Source of the DNA: Herpomyces periplanetae
Taxonomy: Eukaryota; Ascomycota; Laboulbeniomycetes; Herpomycetales; Herpomycetaceae
DNA length: 48,146 bases
Assembly: GCA_009733715.1 (NCBI GenBank)
Contig: WMKJ01000098.1
Location: 1 to 48,146 of the forward strand
Reading direction: 5' to 3'
Shown here piece by piece: positions 1 through 10,971 of the stretch. The translations under genes were made by a program, and so were the position numbers. Numbering within the stretch: position 1 is the stretch's first letter; every line of letters begins with the position of its first letter. A model generated the notes under the pieces. It was not told the origin of the DNA, searched no databases, and saw nothing but the letters and a program-made list of their open reading frames with translations.

Positions 1-1
1 G

Positions 2-3000
2 GATGGACAATTGGTAGAACGACGACGGCGATTGATTGAAGAAGCTGCACATAAGCTACACGATAGTTCGATGATCATATTCAATCGAGTAACGGGCGAG
101 CTATATACCAAAGAAGCAGGTCGAATAACCAGCGAGTATTATGTTAAGCAGGAGAGTATTAAATTGTTTATAAAAGAATTGGAAGAGTATGGAACACAAG
201 CGGATAATTTCAAATTGTTAGCCAAAAGCAGTGAATTTCAATGTATCCAATGGCGAGAAAGTGAAGATTCAGAGTTAAATCGGTTAAAAGAATACGCAAC
301 GACGTGTGAAGTGAATACCAAAGCTGGATCTAATGATGCAAAGATTAATATTTTATTGCAAGCTTATATCTCAAGAGCGATGATCGAGGACTTTACACTA
401 TTTTCAGAGTCGGGATATATTGTTCAAAATGCGGGACGAATCTGTCGGGCCCTGTTTATGCTAGGGCTATGGAAACGATGGGGTTATCAAAGCACTCAGT
501 TACTGGGAATGTGCAAGTCGATAGAACAGAGGATGTGGGTATTTATGCATCCTTTACACCAGTTTAAAGTGGATGGGTTTATACTACAGCGCCTTGACTC
601 AAGAGGCTGTGACAGCTCAGTTACTTTGTTACAAGGCATGACGTTGAGTGAACTGTGTGAAGCACGCATTGTAGACAATACAGGACAAGCGAAACATCTA
701 TCACAAATACTGAAAAGCTTTCCTATCATGAAGGTAAAGGCCAACGTTGTATGGATAAATGGCCACATGATCCGACTAACGGCTCTCTTGGAGCGGCAAT
801 TTCAATGGAATCGTGATATATCTGGTGATAGAGAGGCATATTGGGTTTGGGCTGAAATTGGGGATACAATGGAGATTTATGATTATGAATTTATATGGAT
901 TAATCGGGATAAGTCATTTTGGGAAATAGAGTTCTTAATTAGCATTAACGAAGACATGCCCGGACAAATTTGCATACGCTGCCTGTCCGATCGATGGATC
1001 GGCGCAGAAAGTGAATGTATAGTGGAATTAACTGATTACATTCGACCTGAATGGGACATTCATCGTACAGATTTACTAACATTGAACCGACTACCTATAT
1101 CTGCTTTGAGGAATCAGAGATTGGAAAGTGTGTATATGAGAAAGTTTCATTACTTTAATTTGTTACAAACACAGGTATTTCATACAGTTTATAATACTGA
1201 AGAGGATGTGTTGTTAGCAGGGCCATCGGGAAGTGGTAAAATGGTAGTTGCGGAATTGGCAATATGGTGGGCATTTCGAGAGCGAAAGGAGGAAAAAGTA
1301 GTGTTCATATCAGGGACTAGGAATATAGAAAATGATCGAGAGAAGAACCGATGGGAAGAATTGGCTGAACAAGTTGGATTTAGAGTTACAGAAGTGTTTG
1401 AAGGATGGGATAGTGTTGGAGAGGTCAAACGAATACGTCAAGCAGACGTAATTCTCGCGACGGCAGAGCGGTGGAATGGCTTCAGTCGAGGTGAGGAATG
1501 GCGTAAATCTGGTATGCGTATAGGATTGATTATAGTAGACGGGTTACATATGCTGGGAGAAGAAGGCGGCGGTGTTCTGGAGGCGATTCTAACACGATAT
1601 CGAAGGATGGTGTCAAGTGAAACGAATAAACTCCGCACACGATTCATGGGCATTCTTCCAACGTGTGCCAACATAAAAGATTTAGCTGTATGGCTGGGGA
1701 TTGATACATATAAGGGAATGTACAATTTTGGTGATGAAGCGCGCATGCAACCTCTAGAAGTATATATTGACGGATTTTCAGCACGCCGAAGTGGTGGAAT
1801 TTCAGGAATGTTGCGATCAATGAATCGACCGATTTACATAGCTATGAAGAAGCATAGTAAACGGGAACCGGTATTGATATTTGTAACGAGTAAATTACAA
1901 GCACGAACTACAGCGAAAGAATTGATTTACTTATGTGGTGCAGGAGACAGTCCACGGCAATTTATCCATATTGACGATGACGAGTTGGAAATAACGACTC
2001 ATATTGTTAAAGATAATCAGGTAAAGGAAGCTTTAAGCTTTGGAATTGGCGTATTGTACGTTGGAATGGATGAACAAGATGCAAATATTTGTGAAACGAT
2101 GTATAAACAAGGTAAAATTCAGGTTATGATTGCAACGTGGAAACAAGCACGGCGACGGAATCTTTCGGGCCGGTTTGTCATAGTCAAAGGCACGCAGTAC
2201 TTTGACGTAAAGAAGAGAGTATATCGAGAGGTACGCATATGGCAAATCTTGGAGTTTATGCGGAGTGCAGTAAAATGGTTCAATAATGAAGGGAGTAGTG
2301 TTGGTGGCGGTGATAATGGAGAGGGAGTTATACGGATTTTCACACGGGAGAGTACTCGTGAAAGTTTGAAGCACTTTTTGCACGTTGGGATAACAGTTGA
2401 ATCCCGGTTTGAAGAAGTTTTAGTGGACGAGTTAAACGCAGAACTTGTTACGGGTAATTGTGACGGGTACAATGGATGTGAGGAATACCTGCAATGGACA
2501 TACTTTTACCATCGATTACACCGGAATCCAACATTTTATGGGGGACCGAGTAAGGCTCAATTAATAGAAGGAAACACGAATAATACAGCAGACGTTAACA
2601 CGACAGCAGCGGGTACTTGTCATGCAGAAAGTAATGAAACAAATTTAATTGACAAAGCCATGTTGCGAATAAAGGAATTTATCGGGGACAAGGTAAATCA
2701 AGCTATTTACGAGCTAAATGACACTTACACGGATAAAGGGAATTTTGATATAGAGAAGTGGATAACTAAAGTATGCACAAGTGAAATTGGGCTTGTACGT
2801 TTTAAGTACAATATATCGTACGTTACGACGAAGCGGTTGGAAGATGGGAAAAGTTGGTACTGTAGAGGCGAGGTTAAACTTGATGAGATACTTAGATGGA
2901 CATGTCAAGCACGGGAATTAGAGATGATTGACGTTGAACATGATGAAGAAGTTATCTTAACGTTATTAGCCAAACAGTTAATTGGAGGTGCTAATAATAT

Positions 3001-3763
3001 GCATGGTACCAAAGATCTTGGGCGTGTAAAAGCACACGTACTAGTTAAAGCGTATTTACTGGGAATTGGAGCGATTACTTTGCGTTACACAAATGAAGTA
3101 AGGGATGTACTGGAACGGTTATTACGTGTGCTGTATTCAATGATCGAAGTCTCAGTATTACGAAATAAAAACGCCGCAAATAGAGTAGTTGGACAGATTG
3201 ATTCGTTAACGTTGATCAAGGTTTTGCAATGGGTTAAAATGGGACGGATACACGAGTGTGAAACTGGGATGTATAAGGTGTTAAGACGAGTTGATAATGC
3301 AGAAGAAGGACAATACGCTGTAATAAATTCGTATTTGCCGGAAGTTGAAGTGTTAGTTGAAAGAAATGTGAAAGAAGGGAGTGACGAGGGTACAGTGGAA
3401 CCGGGAGAAGGAAAGTTAATAGTTAAATTGAAGCGCATGAATAAGTTTGGATGTGCATCGATGTATGTGGATTCACTGTCATCAAGCTTTCCATGGGCAC
3501 ATTTAGAGGGATTTTTTTGCGCATTAGTTACAAGGAAATCGGACGAATCGCAAGATAATGAAGTATTAGCCATTAAACATGTTGTGTGGCAGGAAGATAT
3601 AACCAAAGAACGAAACCAAGAGTATGCTCAAGGTGATACAATCAAACGTAATGAATTTGCAAGTTTAACCATAACATTTAAGTACAGGGAACCGAGTAAC
3701 AGTTATGTATACGTTAACGTTTACAGTGATACATATCCCGGAATAGCATGGCTATACATCTAA
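2..3763 (+). CDS. BRR2: Pre-mRNA-splicing helicase Brr2 (U5 snRNP), C-terminal part, 5' end outside window
   Basis: Brr2 unwinds U4/U6 snRNA to activate the spliceosome. The frame is open from the window edge, and 1253 residues are visible. They begin in the first Sec63 unit (GRITSEYYV near residue 40, then AKINILLQAYISR, RMWVFMHPLHQF). A second helicase cassette follows, entered by LPISALRNQRLESVY and FNLLQTQVFHTVYN, then a second Sec63 unit to the stop. These blocks fit Brr2 better than the related Slh1/ASCC3 or Mer3. The second cassette is catalytically degenerate: Walker A reads GPSGSGKM (1220-1243) where GxGKT is expected, motif II reads DGLH instead of DExH, and the motif VI region has no QxxGRxxR-like sequence. 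In the Brr2 family this cassette is known to act as a regulatory pseudo-helicase, so the loss is expected in kind. No intron is visible in 3.7 kb. The catalytic N-terminal cassette lies upstream of the window. Confidence 0.93.
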   Translation, partial: DGQLVERRRRLIEEAAHKLHDSSMIIFNRVTGELYTKEAGRITSEYYVKQESIKLFIKELEEYGTQADNFKLLAKSSEFQCIQWRESEDSELNRLKEYATTCEVNTKAGSNDAKINILLQAYISRAMIEDFTLFSESGYIVQNAGRICRALFMLGLWKRWGYQSTQLLGMCKSIEQRMWVFMHPLHQFKVDGFILQRLDSRGCDSSVTLLQGMTLSELCEARIVDNTGQAKHLSQILKSFPIMKVKANVVWINGHMIRLTALLERQFQWNRDISGDREAYWVWAEIGDTMEIYDYEFIWINRDKSFWEIEFLISINEDMPGQICIRCLSDRWIGAESECIVELTDYIRPEWDIHRTDLLTLNRLPISALRNQRLESVYMRKFHYFNLLQTQVFHTVYNTEEDVLLAGPSGSGKMVVAELAIWWAFRERKEEKVVFISGTRNIENDREKNRWEELAEQVGFRVTEVFEGWDSVGEVKRIRQADVILATAERWNGFSRGEEWRKSGMRIGLIIVDGLHMLGEEGGGVLEAILTRYRRMVSSETNKLRTRFMGILPTCANIKDLAVWLGIDTYKGMYNFGDEARMQPLEVYIDGFSARRSGGISGMLRSMNRPIYIAMKKHSKREPVLIFVTSKLQARTTAKELIYLCGAGDSPRQFIHIDDDELEITTHIVKDNQVKEALSFGIGVLYVGMDEQDANICETMYKQGKIQVMIATWKQARRRNLSGRFVIVKGTQYFDVKKRVYREVRIWQILEFMRSAVKWFNNEGSSVGGGDNGEGVIRIFTRESTRESLKHFLHVGITVESRFEEVLVDELNAELVTGNCDGYNGCEEYLQWTYFYHRLHRNPTFYGGPSKAQLIEGNTNNTADVNTTAAGTCHAESNETNLIDKAMLRIKEFIGDKVNQAIYELNDTYTDKGNFDIEKWITKVCTSEIGLVRFKYNISYVTTKRLEDGKSWYCRGEVKLDEILRWTCQARELEMIDVEHDEEVILTLLAKQLIGGANNMHGTKDLGRVKAHVLVKAYLLGIGAITLRYTNEVRDVLERLLRVLYSMIEVSVLRNKNAANRVVGQIDSLTLIKVLQWVKMGRIHECETGMYKVLRRVDNAEEGQYAVINSYLPEVEVLVERNVKEGSDEGTVEPGEGKLIVKLKRMNKFGCASMYVDSLSSSFPWAHLEGFFCALVTRKSDESQDNEVLAIKHVVWQEDITKERNQEYAQGDTIKRNEFASLTITFKYREPSNSYVYVNVYSDTYPGIAWLYI

Positions 3764-4076
3764 ATTGGTTTAAGGGCTTACTGACAAAAGGAGGATAAAA
3801 TGGACTTTAAGAGACACGAAATTGACTAAACTAATTGCGCAAAACAATTTGCTGAAAAATTAATCGCAAAACGATCCAAGATTTCCTAAAAGAGAAATGT
3901 TTATAAGTGCATGTGAACTTCGAAAGATCAGACGAGTTCATTGCCGCATTTGGAAAACCAAGATGAAACAACGGATGTTGAGAAAAAAAGAAATCATGGG
4001 GAAGCCTAAACAGGCAAGCACAAAGGACGAAGGTGCAAGGAAAGAAGGAACACAATCACGTGAAGGGCTGAAAGAG
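3764..4076. other. Convergent intergenic spacer between BRR2 and MET22
   Basis: This 313-bp A-rich spacer lies between two convergent genes. A 68-codon frame (3897-4103) crosses it and runs into the end of the opposite gene. It resembles no family and is probably chance. I see no other structure. Confidence 0.5.
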
Positions 4077-5231
4077 TCAAAGATTTGGCAGAAGTTGGGT
4101 TAAAGCGGTTAGAATTTGGGCGTGCAAATGTTTTGGAGCAGCGAGAATACCGCGGTTCTCCGTAAGTTCACGACCACGTGAAAAATCCAGGGGTTTACCA
4201 TTAATATCGGATACTATACCACCGGCTTCGCACACGAGAATGTAACCGGCTGCATGATCCCATATTTTTTCTATGTAATTAGAAGTTTTGCTTACGGGAA
4301 CTCGAAGGTAAAGGTCAACTAAGCCCATAGCAAGTGCAGCATACTTGGCCTGAGAGTCAAAACGAGCAATGTTAGACGAAAAATCACTATGATTTATAGA
4401 TAGTGTGTCAGTATGGGATAATTTTGCTAACAGCAATGAAGAGACATGTTGACTGCTATGAGACTTTTCCCAACTTTGAGCAATGATAATACTATCTAGC
4501 GTAGTGTCAAGGTTAACACACAATTTTTTAACATTTTGAGATTGAGTGTATTGACAATCCAATAGCGTATAATAACTACCGTGATTCAATATACCCCAGA
4601 AAAGGAGACCTTTAGGTAAAGGATAACTAGAAGTAGAATTAACAGTAGCTTGTAGTGAGGATAATTTGGCGTCATGAGGGAAATTGGGGCATGCGATAAC
4701 TCCTAAAACGGGGTGACCATTTACAAGTAAGGATACACATATAGCATACTGTCCACCGCGTAAAAATCCCTTAGTACCGTCAATAGGATCAATAGTCCAA
4801 TATCTCTGAATAGCATTATCGGGGTTGGAAGTGTTGAATGAATTGATACAAGCAGTCATATCATCGATATTACGAAAGTGACCTCCAAGCTCAGCTTCAC
4901 TAGATGGATTAGGGTGAACGATATCGTGGACCATAGACCATAGAGTTTCTTTGAGACGGGAATCTTTGGATAGAGTACATGAATCCTCTTCGGCAATTAT
5001 TCCATCGTTGGGAAAAGCGTAACGTAAAGCGCGTATAATTAATGCTTCACTTCCAAAATCCCCGATAGTGACGGGGGACTGATCACTTTTGATAACCGTA
5101 TTCCCGGTAGCTATCATGCTTAACTCACGATTAACTTTATCGGTAAATACAGCGGCTCGTTGAGCAGCTAATATCGCAATATTTAACTCATGTTGATACA
5201 GGTGGGTAGATTGACGTTTATTGGTAGCCAT
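4077..5231 (-). CDS. MET22: 3'(2'),5'-bisphosphate nucleotidase (Met22/Hal2 family)
   Basis: This enzyme removes the 3' phosphate from PAP (3'-phosphoadenosine 5'-phosphate), a by-product of sulfate assimilation, and is a known lithium/sodium target in fungi. The 384-residue product has the inositol-monophosphatase-type metal site: EEDS near residue 79, WTIDPIDGT near 145-153, and WDHAAG near 324, followed by the usual EAGG and DFSRGR. The stretch GFLRGGQYAICVSLL after the DPIDGT motif is typical of Hal2. The open frame extends upstream to a TTG, but the first ATG (5229-5231) gives an N-terminus of normal Hal2 length and is chosen here. The gene is intronless. It converges on BRR2 and is divergent from the Rsm1-like gene, with about 1.1 kb between their starts. 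Confidence 0.93.
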   Translation of the reverse strand: MATNKRQSTHLYQHELNIAILAAQRAAVFTDKVNRELSMIATGNTVIKSDQSPVTIGDFGSEALIIRALRYAFPNDGIIAEEDSCTLSKDSRLKETLWSMVHDIVHPNPSSEAELGGHFRNIDDMTACINSFNTSNPDNAIQRYWTIDPIDGTKGFLRGGQYAICVSLLVNGHPVLGVIACPNFPHDAKLSSLQATVNSTSSYPLPKGLLFWGILNHGSYYTLLDCQYTQSQNVKKLCVNLDTTLDSIIIAQSWEKSHSSQHVSSLLLAKLSHTDTLSINHSDFSSNIARFDSQAKYAALAMGLVDLYLRVPVSKTSNYIEKIWDHAAGYILVCEAGGIVSDINGKPLDFSRGRELTENRGILAAPKHLHAQILTALTQLLPNL

Positions 5232-6336
5232 ATTACCCACAGTAGTATCAAGGACAGATGACAATGTTGTACACTATTTAGTTATTATCGTGTATATTTC
5301 CCGATGTAGAGTATAGCGGGTGTGTGCTACGGCAGTGTACCGAGGGTGCGCGCTGATGAACGTGAAGTTGAGGAAAGACGTAATAGTATTCGTTAAATGG
5401 TTGTGTTTCCCGGCCACAGTATGTGAGTGTGTGCTTTATATATTCACAGCGTGTAAAATGAGTAGTAACTTGTAACGTTCAAACATGCATGCATGTATAT
5501 AAGCGAGCAAGCACATACACTAAGCGCTAACAAAGAACGTATATATACACATATATATCTATATGTATATGTATGTCCACGCTAGTTAACTGGCTTGTTT
5601 GCTTGTGGGTGCTACACTAAGGTTAACGGGTTGTGTAGAATCACTGATCCAACGTACATGCAGGTCGTAAAACCGTGATATATGACAAAGATTCGCGGCA
5701 ACTGGATGAATAAAAAGGCTGACCTAAATGTAATTAATATAAATGTAGCTTATTTCGTGCGAAGCGGGTAATAGCACGATTTTAAAAACAATGATCACGA
5801 CCACAAAAATTTATCACTGTCACCACATCGTCAAACTATCGCGTCCAAGTACCTGTAACAGTTAGTACAAATAAGTGTATTAGGGGGATGTACCCCAAGA
5901 AAGAGTCGGAAGTGCTGAGGTAAGCATTATAGAGGGTTAGGCGGCCGCTTAATTTTGATGGACGACGATGGCAAGGGCGAGGGGAATAGATGTTGGTGGT
6001 ATATTTAGTTAAAAGGATCGACTTATTTGTCGTGGTGCACACCTTGGTCATTGTCACCATCAATCTATTTTCATTTGAACACTCAGATTTATAAATTTAT
6101 ACCAAATGGCATTTCCGTGCGCGCGCATACACGTCCGCATACTTACATACTTATACTCGCGCTATTTAATCGTTTGTTAACTTGTGTTGTTGGCCAACGT
6201 GTGTTAACCCAGGTCCCTTGAACAGCGAGCCGAAGGTCAAATATATATCTATACATATATATACTTATATTTATACCTATACTCCACTCTCTAGGCGGGT
6301 TGTTATAACATTCGCTTTCAAATCTACCGTTAAATT
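5232..6336. promoter_or_regulatory. Divergent intergenic region (MET22 / Rsm1-like), TA-rich runs
   Basis: This 1.1-kb region must hold both divergent promoters. It has alternating TA/CA tracts near 5496-5575 and 6240-6285, including TATATAAG near 5496. Short open frames at 5836-6063 (-) and 6027-6221 (+) resemble nothing known. No RNA gene is apparent. Confidence 0.4.
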
Positions 6337-8140
6337 ATGGCACCAGCCTTATCAACATCGAAGAGAAAATTTTACAAGCTACTCGACGCGCTTTCAACAT
6401 CAAATTCATCAGTTACGAATGAGGTGAATAAAAAGCGATTGTACACAACGCGAAACGATAAATCTACTTCACCTGCATTGGGATTTCTTGACACAATCAC
6501 TCTTAATTCTGATGTTGACGAAAGGCCAGCAAAGCGATGGAGAATATCGAGCAACGCCATTAACCTATCGAAAAAGTATCCTTCGTTACTTTCACCTACC
6601 TCAGCTTCAAAATCCTCAAATAACCTGAGCAATTCTACCTTTACACAATCCATTAATCGGCGTCATGTTAAACCTGCGGACTCGGCTTCACACGAAAGAT
6701 CAACTCTGCTAAATACTACTTCACGCGAGGATGATGATACTCGATTTAACCTACAATATTCACCTTGGTCTACCGAGTTATTTTTGCTGAGGTTGAAAAC
6801 ATTTTCCGACGTTAAAACGTGGCCGCCTAAGCCAGATTCTATCAACGAAGTACAATGGGCCAAGCGAGGTTGGACATGTCAAGGCTTTAACACCGTCGCA
6901 TGTCGTGGAGGATGTGAAGCTCATCTGGTGATTATTTTAACAGCTAATTCACTACCATTAACGACACTAGATCCGACGGCTTCGCAAATTAAACAGGATG
7001 TTATCATTGATGAGCCGGGTAAGTAAAATTATCAAGGCTACGTTCACATGCATACCTAAACGTTTAATGCTAACATGATTATTCCCCAAAAAATTTCACG
7101 TTAACATTATGCAGATCCCAATCTTATAAAAATGTATGAAGGTTTGATAATTTCGAAACATCATGATAGTTGTCTATGGAAGCGAGCGGGATGTCGAGGT
7201 AAGCTAATCAGATATTTTGGTTAAGTTAAAGAATAAAAAAGGTCATTATTTAATTTGGGAAATTCTAGATTCAATCTATCACATTCGTATGGGAGAAATA
7301 AGTGCATGGAAAGCCGAGTTGACATTGAGGTACACTTCACTACTATCGGTTAAGCATGCTCTGCCCAGTGTATTAAATTTACCACGACTGTGTCGACGAG
7401 CTGCGCTCACGGGAAGTTTAGAAGCAAATGAGGAAATTGAACAACTTACAGTGGATCATTTCAGAGATATTGTATGGCTCACGGGATGTATACTCAGTGA
7501 ATCGCAAACACTTCCACCGTTACCATTTTCGGTTGAAAGTTTGCGTGGGAAAAACATGGTAAACAAGAATTCGCACTTTCACGATGTCGCATGTGGAACG
7601 GCATTAATTCTCGCTATATTTGGATGGAATGGACAATTAGTACACAATCTTCCCATGATAACATGCTCCTTTTGCTTTTCACGAGTTGGACTTTGGCTGT
7701 TCGCTAATTCAACAATGACGGCGAGACCGACAACAGACGGTGAATTAGCGGTTTCAACATGGAGCAACGGAACGAACAGTGGAGGATACAATGACGATAC
7801 TTCACTACGACTTGATCCTCGAGACTTTCATCGTGAGTATTGTCCGTGGATTAATGCGCAAACGCAGAATTCACTGGGAAAGTTTAAACGACTTGCAGGA
7901 TGGGAGATTCTTGTAGAATTGATTCGCGCACAAAATTTGCGCTTATATCTTGGGCAAACTGATAGTCAGGTTAAAGTTGCAGCGTCGGATTACGAAGTTG
8001 AGCAAGGAGATTGTCAAGGCATGCTTAAAACCGGCTATCAAGTTGAAGATGTAGCAGTACAACGTTTGCATGATCAGCAGCGTGAATCACGACTTCGACG
8101 GATCCGAACACTTTTCCGATTGAGTAAACTTAAAGTTTAA
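6337..8140 (+). CDS. C3HC zinc-finger protein, Rsm1/NIPA (ZC3HC1)-like, three exons
   Basis: Exons are 6337-7018, 7115-7198 and 7269-8140, giving 545 residues; both joins keep phase (GT donors GTAAGT and GTAAGC, TGCTAAC branch in intron 1, acceptors GCAG and CTAG). The family contains S. pombe Rsm1 (mRNA export) and animal NIPA/ZC3HC1 (nuclear-basket protein). The first zinc-binding module has RLKTFSDVKTWPP, GWTCQG and CRGGCEAHLVI at about residues 160-200. Exon 2 supplies the H-x3-C ligand pair (HHDSCLWKRAGC), and exon 3 continues with DSIYHIRMGE. The second module shows ALILAIFGW and then CSFCFSRVGLW near the middle of exon 3. The first 150 residues are Ser/Thr-rich and look disordered, with basic patches. 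The exact role (mRNA export or nuclear-pore basket) is inferred from the family. Confidence 0.85.
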
Positions 8141-8455
8141 GTTGAGCACGCACATGATCAGGGGGAAAGGAGAGACTGGACGAATTGCAAAGCGGATAAG
8201 AAGAGGAGGGGGGAATAGGTTGCACGCACGAGAAAGAGCGCGGAATGTACCAGATATGCCGTGGAATATTTTATTTAGCGTTAAAGTTGACAACTTAGTT
8301 TAGCCGGACTTGATTATGGTGACCTTGTCACACTAAATTGGCGAGTAGTTTTGCAGGAGCATCATTCACACTCTATTAGACAGGTTGGTTGAGTCGAAAG
8401 AGTATTTTGCAATATATTCAGATTGCCTCGAGACCATTTTAACATCGATAATTTG
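8141..8455. other. Convergent intergenic spacer
   Basis: This 315-bp spacer separates the 3' ends of the Rsm1-like and anoctamin genes. It is purine-rich near 8160-8220. Nothing else is recognised. Confidence 0.4.
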
Positions 8456-10971
8456 TTAAACTAATTTTTTCGATTCGGATTGAACGTCTTTCACATCCGA
8501 GACCGGTTTAAGTGATTGAGAATTAGCCTGGATTAACGAACGAGCTTCATAAAATGATTCGCGCCAATTGTCAGGATTATTCCAAAAACCACTTTTAGCA
8601 ACATTTTGCTGCGGAGCGACACCGTCGGGAACAGGATGATCACCTGACCCTTTTTCGGGCCCGGGCTGCGTATTATCTCCGTCCGCCTTGCCAAGCTTCG
8701 GCTCCTCGGGTTCCCTACCGGCTCGATTACTCAGCATACTATTGACGTAGCGCTTACGTAACGTGTATCTGGCGCGGCGGGTCATGCGCTGACCCGGGGA
8801 TTCCAATTTTCCGAGCAAATGACGTAATGTGTACCGGGCAATGAAGTAAATATGTTCAGCGGCGATGACGATTGTTAAAATTTTATACAGTTCAATATTT
8901 CCTTGTATTCCAGATTTCGCAGTCATTACGGCCATGGTTGCGGCGGCTGACGTTATACTTCCTATCCATGATAAAAAGGCCAAGGAATCAATCCATGGGC
9001 CTATTGAACCAACACGTCGAGGTAGTGAACGGCGTAATTCTCGCACTATTTTATAAGCATCGGCACGAAGTTCGAGCCAATCAGTTATGAAGAATGAAAC
9101 ACTAGCTAATGGCCAAACTACGGAAAATAAGGCCAAATAACCGAATTGTATGACCATTTCGCGCATATCATCATGTACGTTGTACACGTCAAGATTAGCT
9201 TCATGACGTGCGCGTCGCAAAAAGGAAACTTCACCTTCTTTATCACCATCCACTCTACCCTGAATATTGGGGGGATTAGTTCCAGCATGTTTAGCTCGAG
9301 AAGTTTGACGTTCACGATAAAATAGGGAGCCTTGTCTTTTGAGAAACGGAATACCAAAATCGGTGATGAAGTGTACGATTTGAGCGGTAAAGGTGAAGTA
9401 GATAACTTGACGTTGTAATCTTTCAGGATTAATTGAAAAGTCACCCTTGTTCATAATATTTGGAAGGGGAGATTTCCCTGAATTTTGAGAACCTTTAGCA
9501 TTTACACCGTAAACTTCACTGAGGACTTGTTCACTTGCGCTAGTCAAATAAGGCATTAATACACGACCAAAGGGAACGTAAACGAAGGCGGTTAAGTAAA
9601 TGGGCCAGTAGGAAGTAATGAATTCCAAAGCGAAAACTTTCAGGGTTAGTGCAGCTTCAAATTCTGCATCAGTTTCATAATTTTCAAATTCAGTTAAACG
9701 TTGTGCAGCACGAGTCATTGCAGCCTTCAACAAAGGCATTAGAATGGATAATATTCCGGTAGGCAGGTAAACTAAACACCATTTTAGTGGTCCAGTATAC
9801 ATTTCAGTAACGAAAACTTCAATGGCGAAGCATCCGGCAATTAAACAGGCTAATACCGCCACAGCTACTAAACCGAAAGGGATCTGTAAGCTTTGTCGCA
9901 ATAACTGACGATACAAAGGAAATACGGGGACTGCTTCACCCGTTATTTCATCAACTATAGTATGCTGGGCTTTAAATTGTCGACGACGAGCTTGAACGCG
10001 AGAAACGCCTTCGACGCCCCAACGAACGGCTAAATCTTGCTCTTTACGCATCCAAAATTCGGTAAATCCTATACACCAAATGCTTATTAACACGGCGTAA
10101 AAAGGGGTTAACGTATGGGGAAATTTCCAGGTTAAAAGACCCAGTGCAAGGGGACCGATTAAACCAAGGCAATAAGCTTGAGCAAAGGCAAAGTACAAAG
10201 CGACACTTTCACCGAAAGCGTTACGAATAGCGTCTAGATCGGTAATAGTGAGAAAGTAATGTTGACCGAATCTACGTAATAAACGTTGATTTCGCACTTC
10301 ATCGTGTAGGGGAAAAATAGCGCTTACGTTTTTCCATGGGCCTTGTCCAGGTGTGATTCCAGCTTCATTGACAATTATATTGTGTACGATACGTAGACGT
10401 TCAGCTTCGTGAAGGTTTTCTCCTTGATTTTCATCGTTAATGCTGACTACGTTATTCTCACTTTCTTCAACGTAATTACAATCAATTTTGGGTGCAAGTA
10501 AGCGTACACCGTTAAGCCAATCGTGTAGACTATTGAAAGGTATGGTAGGTTAGTATAAATTTACAGACTGGAATGAACATAGTGTAATGAAAGGGTAAGG
10601 TTAAAGTTTGCAATAAGCCAACCTACCGACTCGAGTAAACTAGCTGATTTAGTTTACCCGTATCTTCCATACGGGTAAAGATTAAGAGGGAATGTTTTGA
10701 AGTATTCCAACGAACGGCAGAGCTCAATCCGACCGAATGTAGAGTTTTGAGTAAATTTTCAAGTTTATTGAGTATATAATCATTATGATTCGAATTGGGT
10801 AATGCTGTTTGAGTTAAGATGCAAATATGTAGATTGGGTGTAGTAATAGTTAGAATATACGAAAAGGTAAGTGAAGATGAGGATGCGCAAGTATTACGTA
10901 CCCGAGTTAAGGTCAAATTTGATGACAAGGTCAGTGTTGAAGGTATTACATTCGGGCGTAAAAGAAATCAT
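8456..10971 (-). CDS. Anoctamin/TMEM16-family membrane protein (Ist2-like), three exons
   Basis: In transcription order the exons are 10902-10971, 10627-10804 and 8456-10529, giving 773 residues. Donors are GTACGT and GTAGGT, acceptors AACAG and AATAG, and intron 2 has a perfect TACTAAC branch site. Both introns are 97 bp and all phases match. The N-terminal domain has DYILNKLENLL, HSVGL and RLHDWLNGVR. Then come ERLRIVHNII, FPLHD and several membrane segments with family motifs FENYETD, SYWPIYLTAFVYVPFGR, EMVIQFGYLALFS and WLELRADA. The last is the acidic helix that binds calcium in TMEM16 scramblases. Fungal relatives work as lipid scramblases or ER-plasma-membrane tethers. The cytosolic tail (about 100 residues) is hydrophilic and much shorter than that of yeast Ist2. 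The ATG at 10971 is the only one in phase upstream of the conserved region. Confidence 0.9.

Noticed and set aside
11-3763. First gene as ASCC3/Slh1 or Mer3 rather than Brr2
   Set aside because: Blocks such as LPISALRNQRLESVY, FNLLQTQVFHTVYN and AKINILLQAYISR follow Brr2, and the degenerate second cassette is a Brr2 trait.
3897-4103. 68-codon basic ORF between BRR2 and MET22
   Set aside because: It overlaps the end of MET22 on the other strand, is Lys/Arg-rich low complexity, and has no family resemblance.
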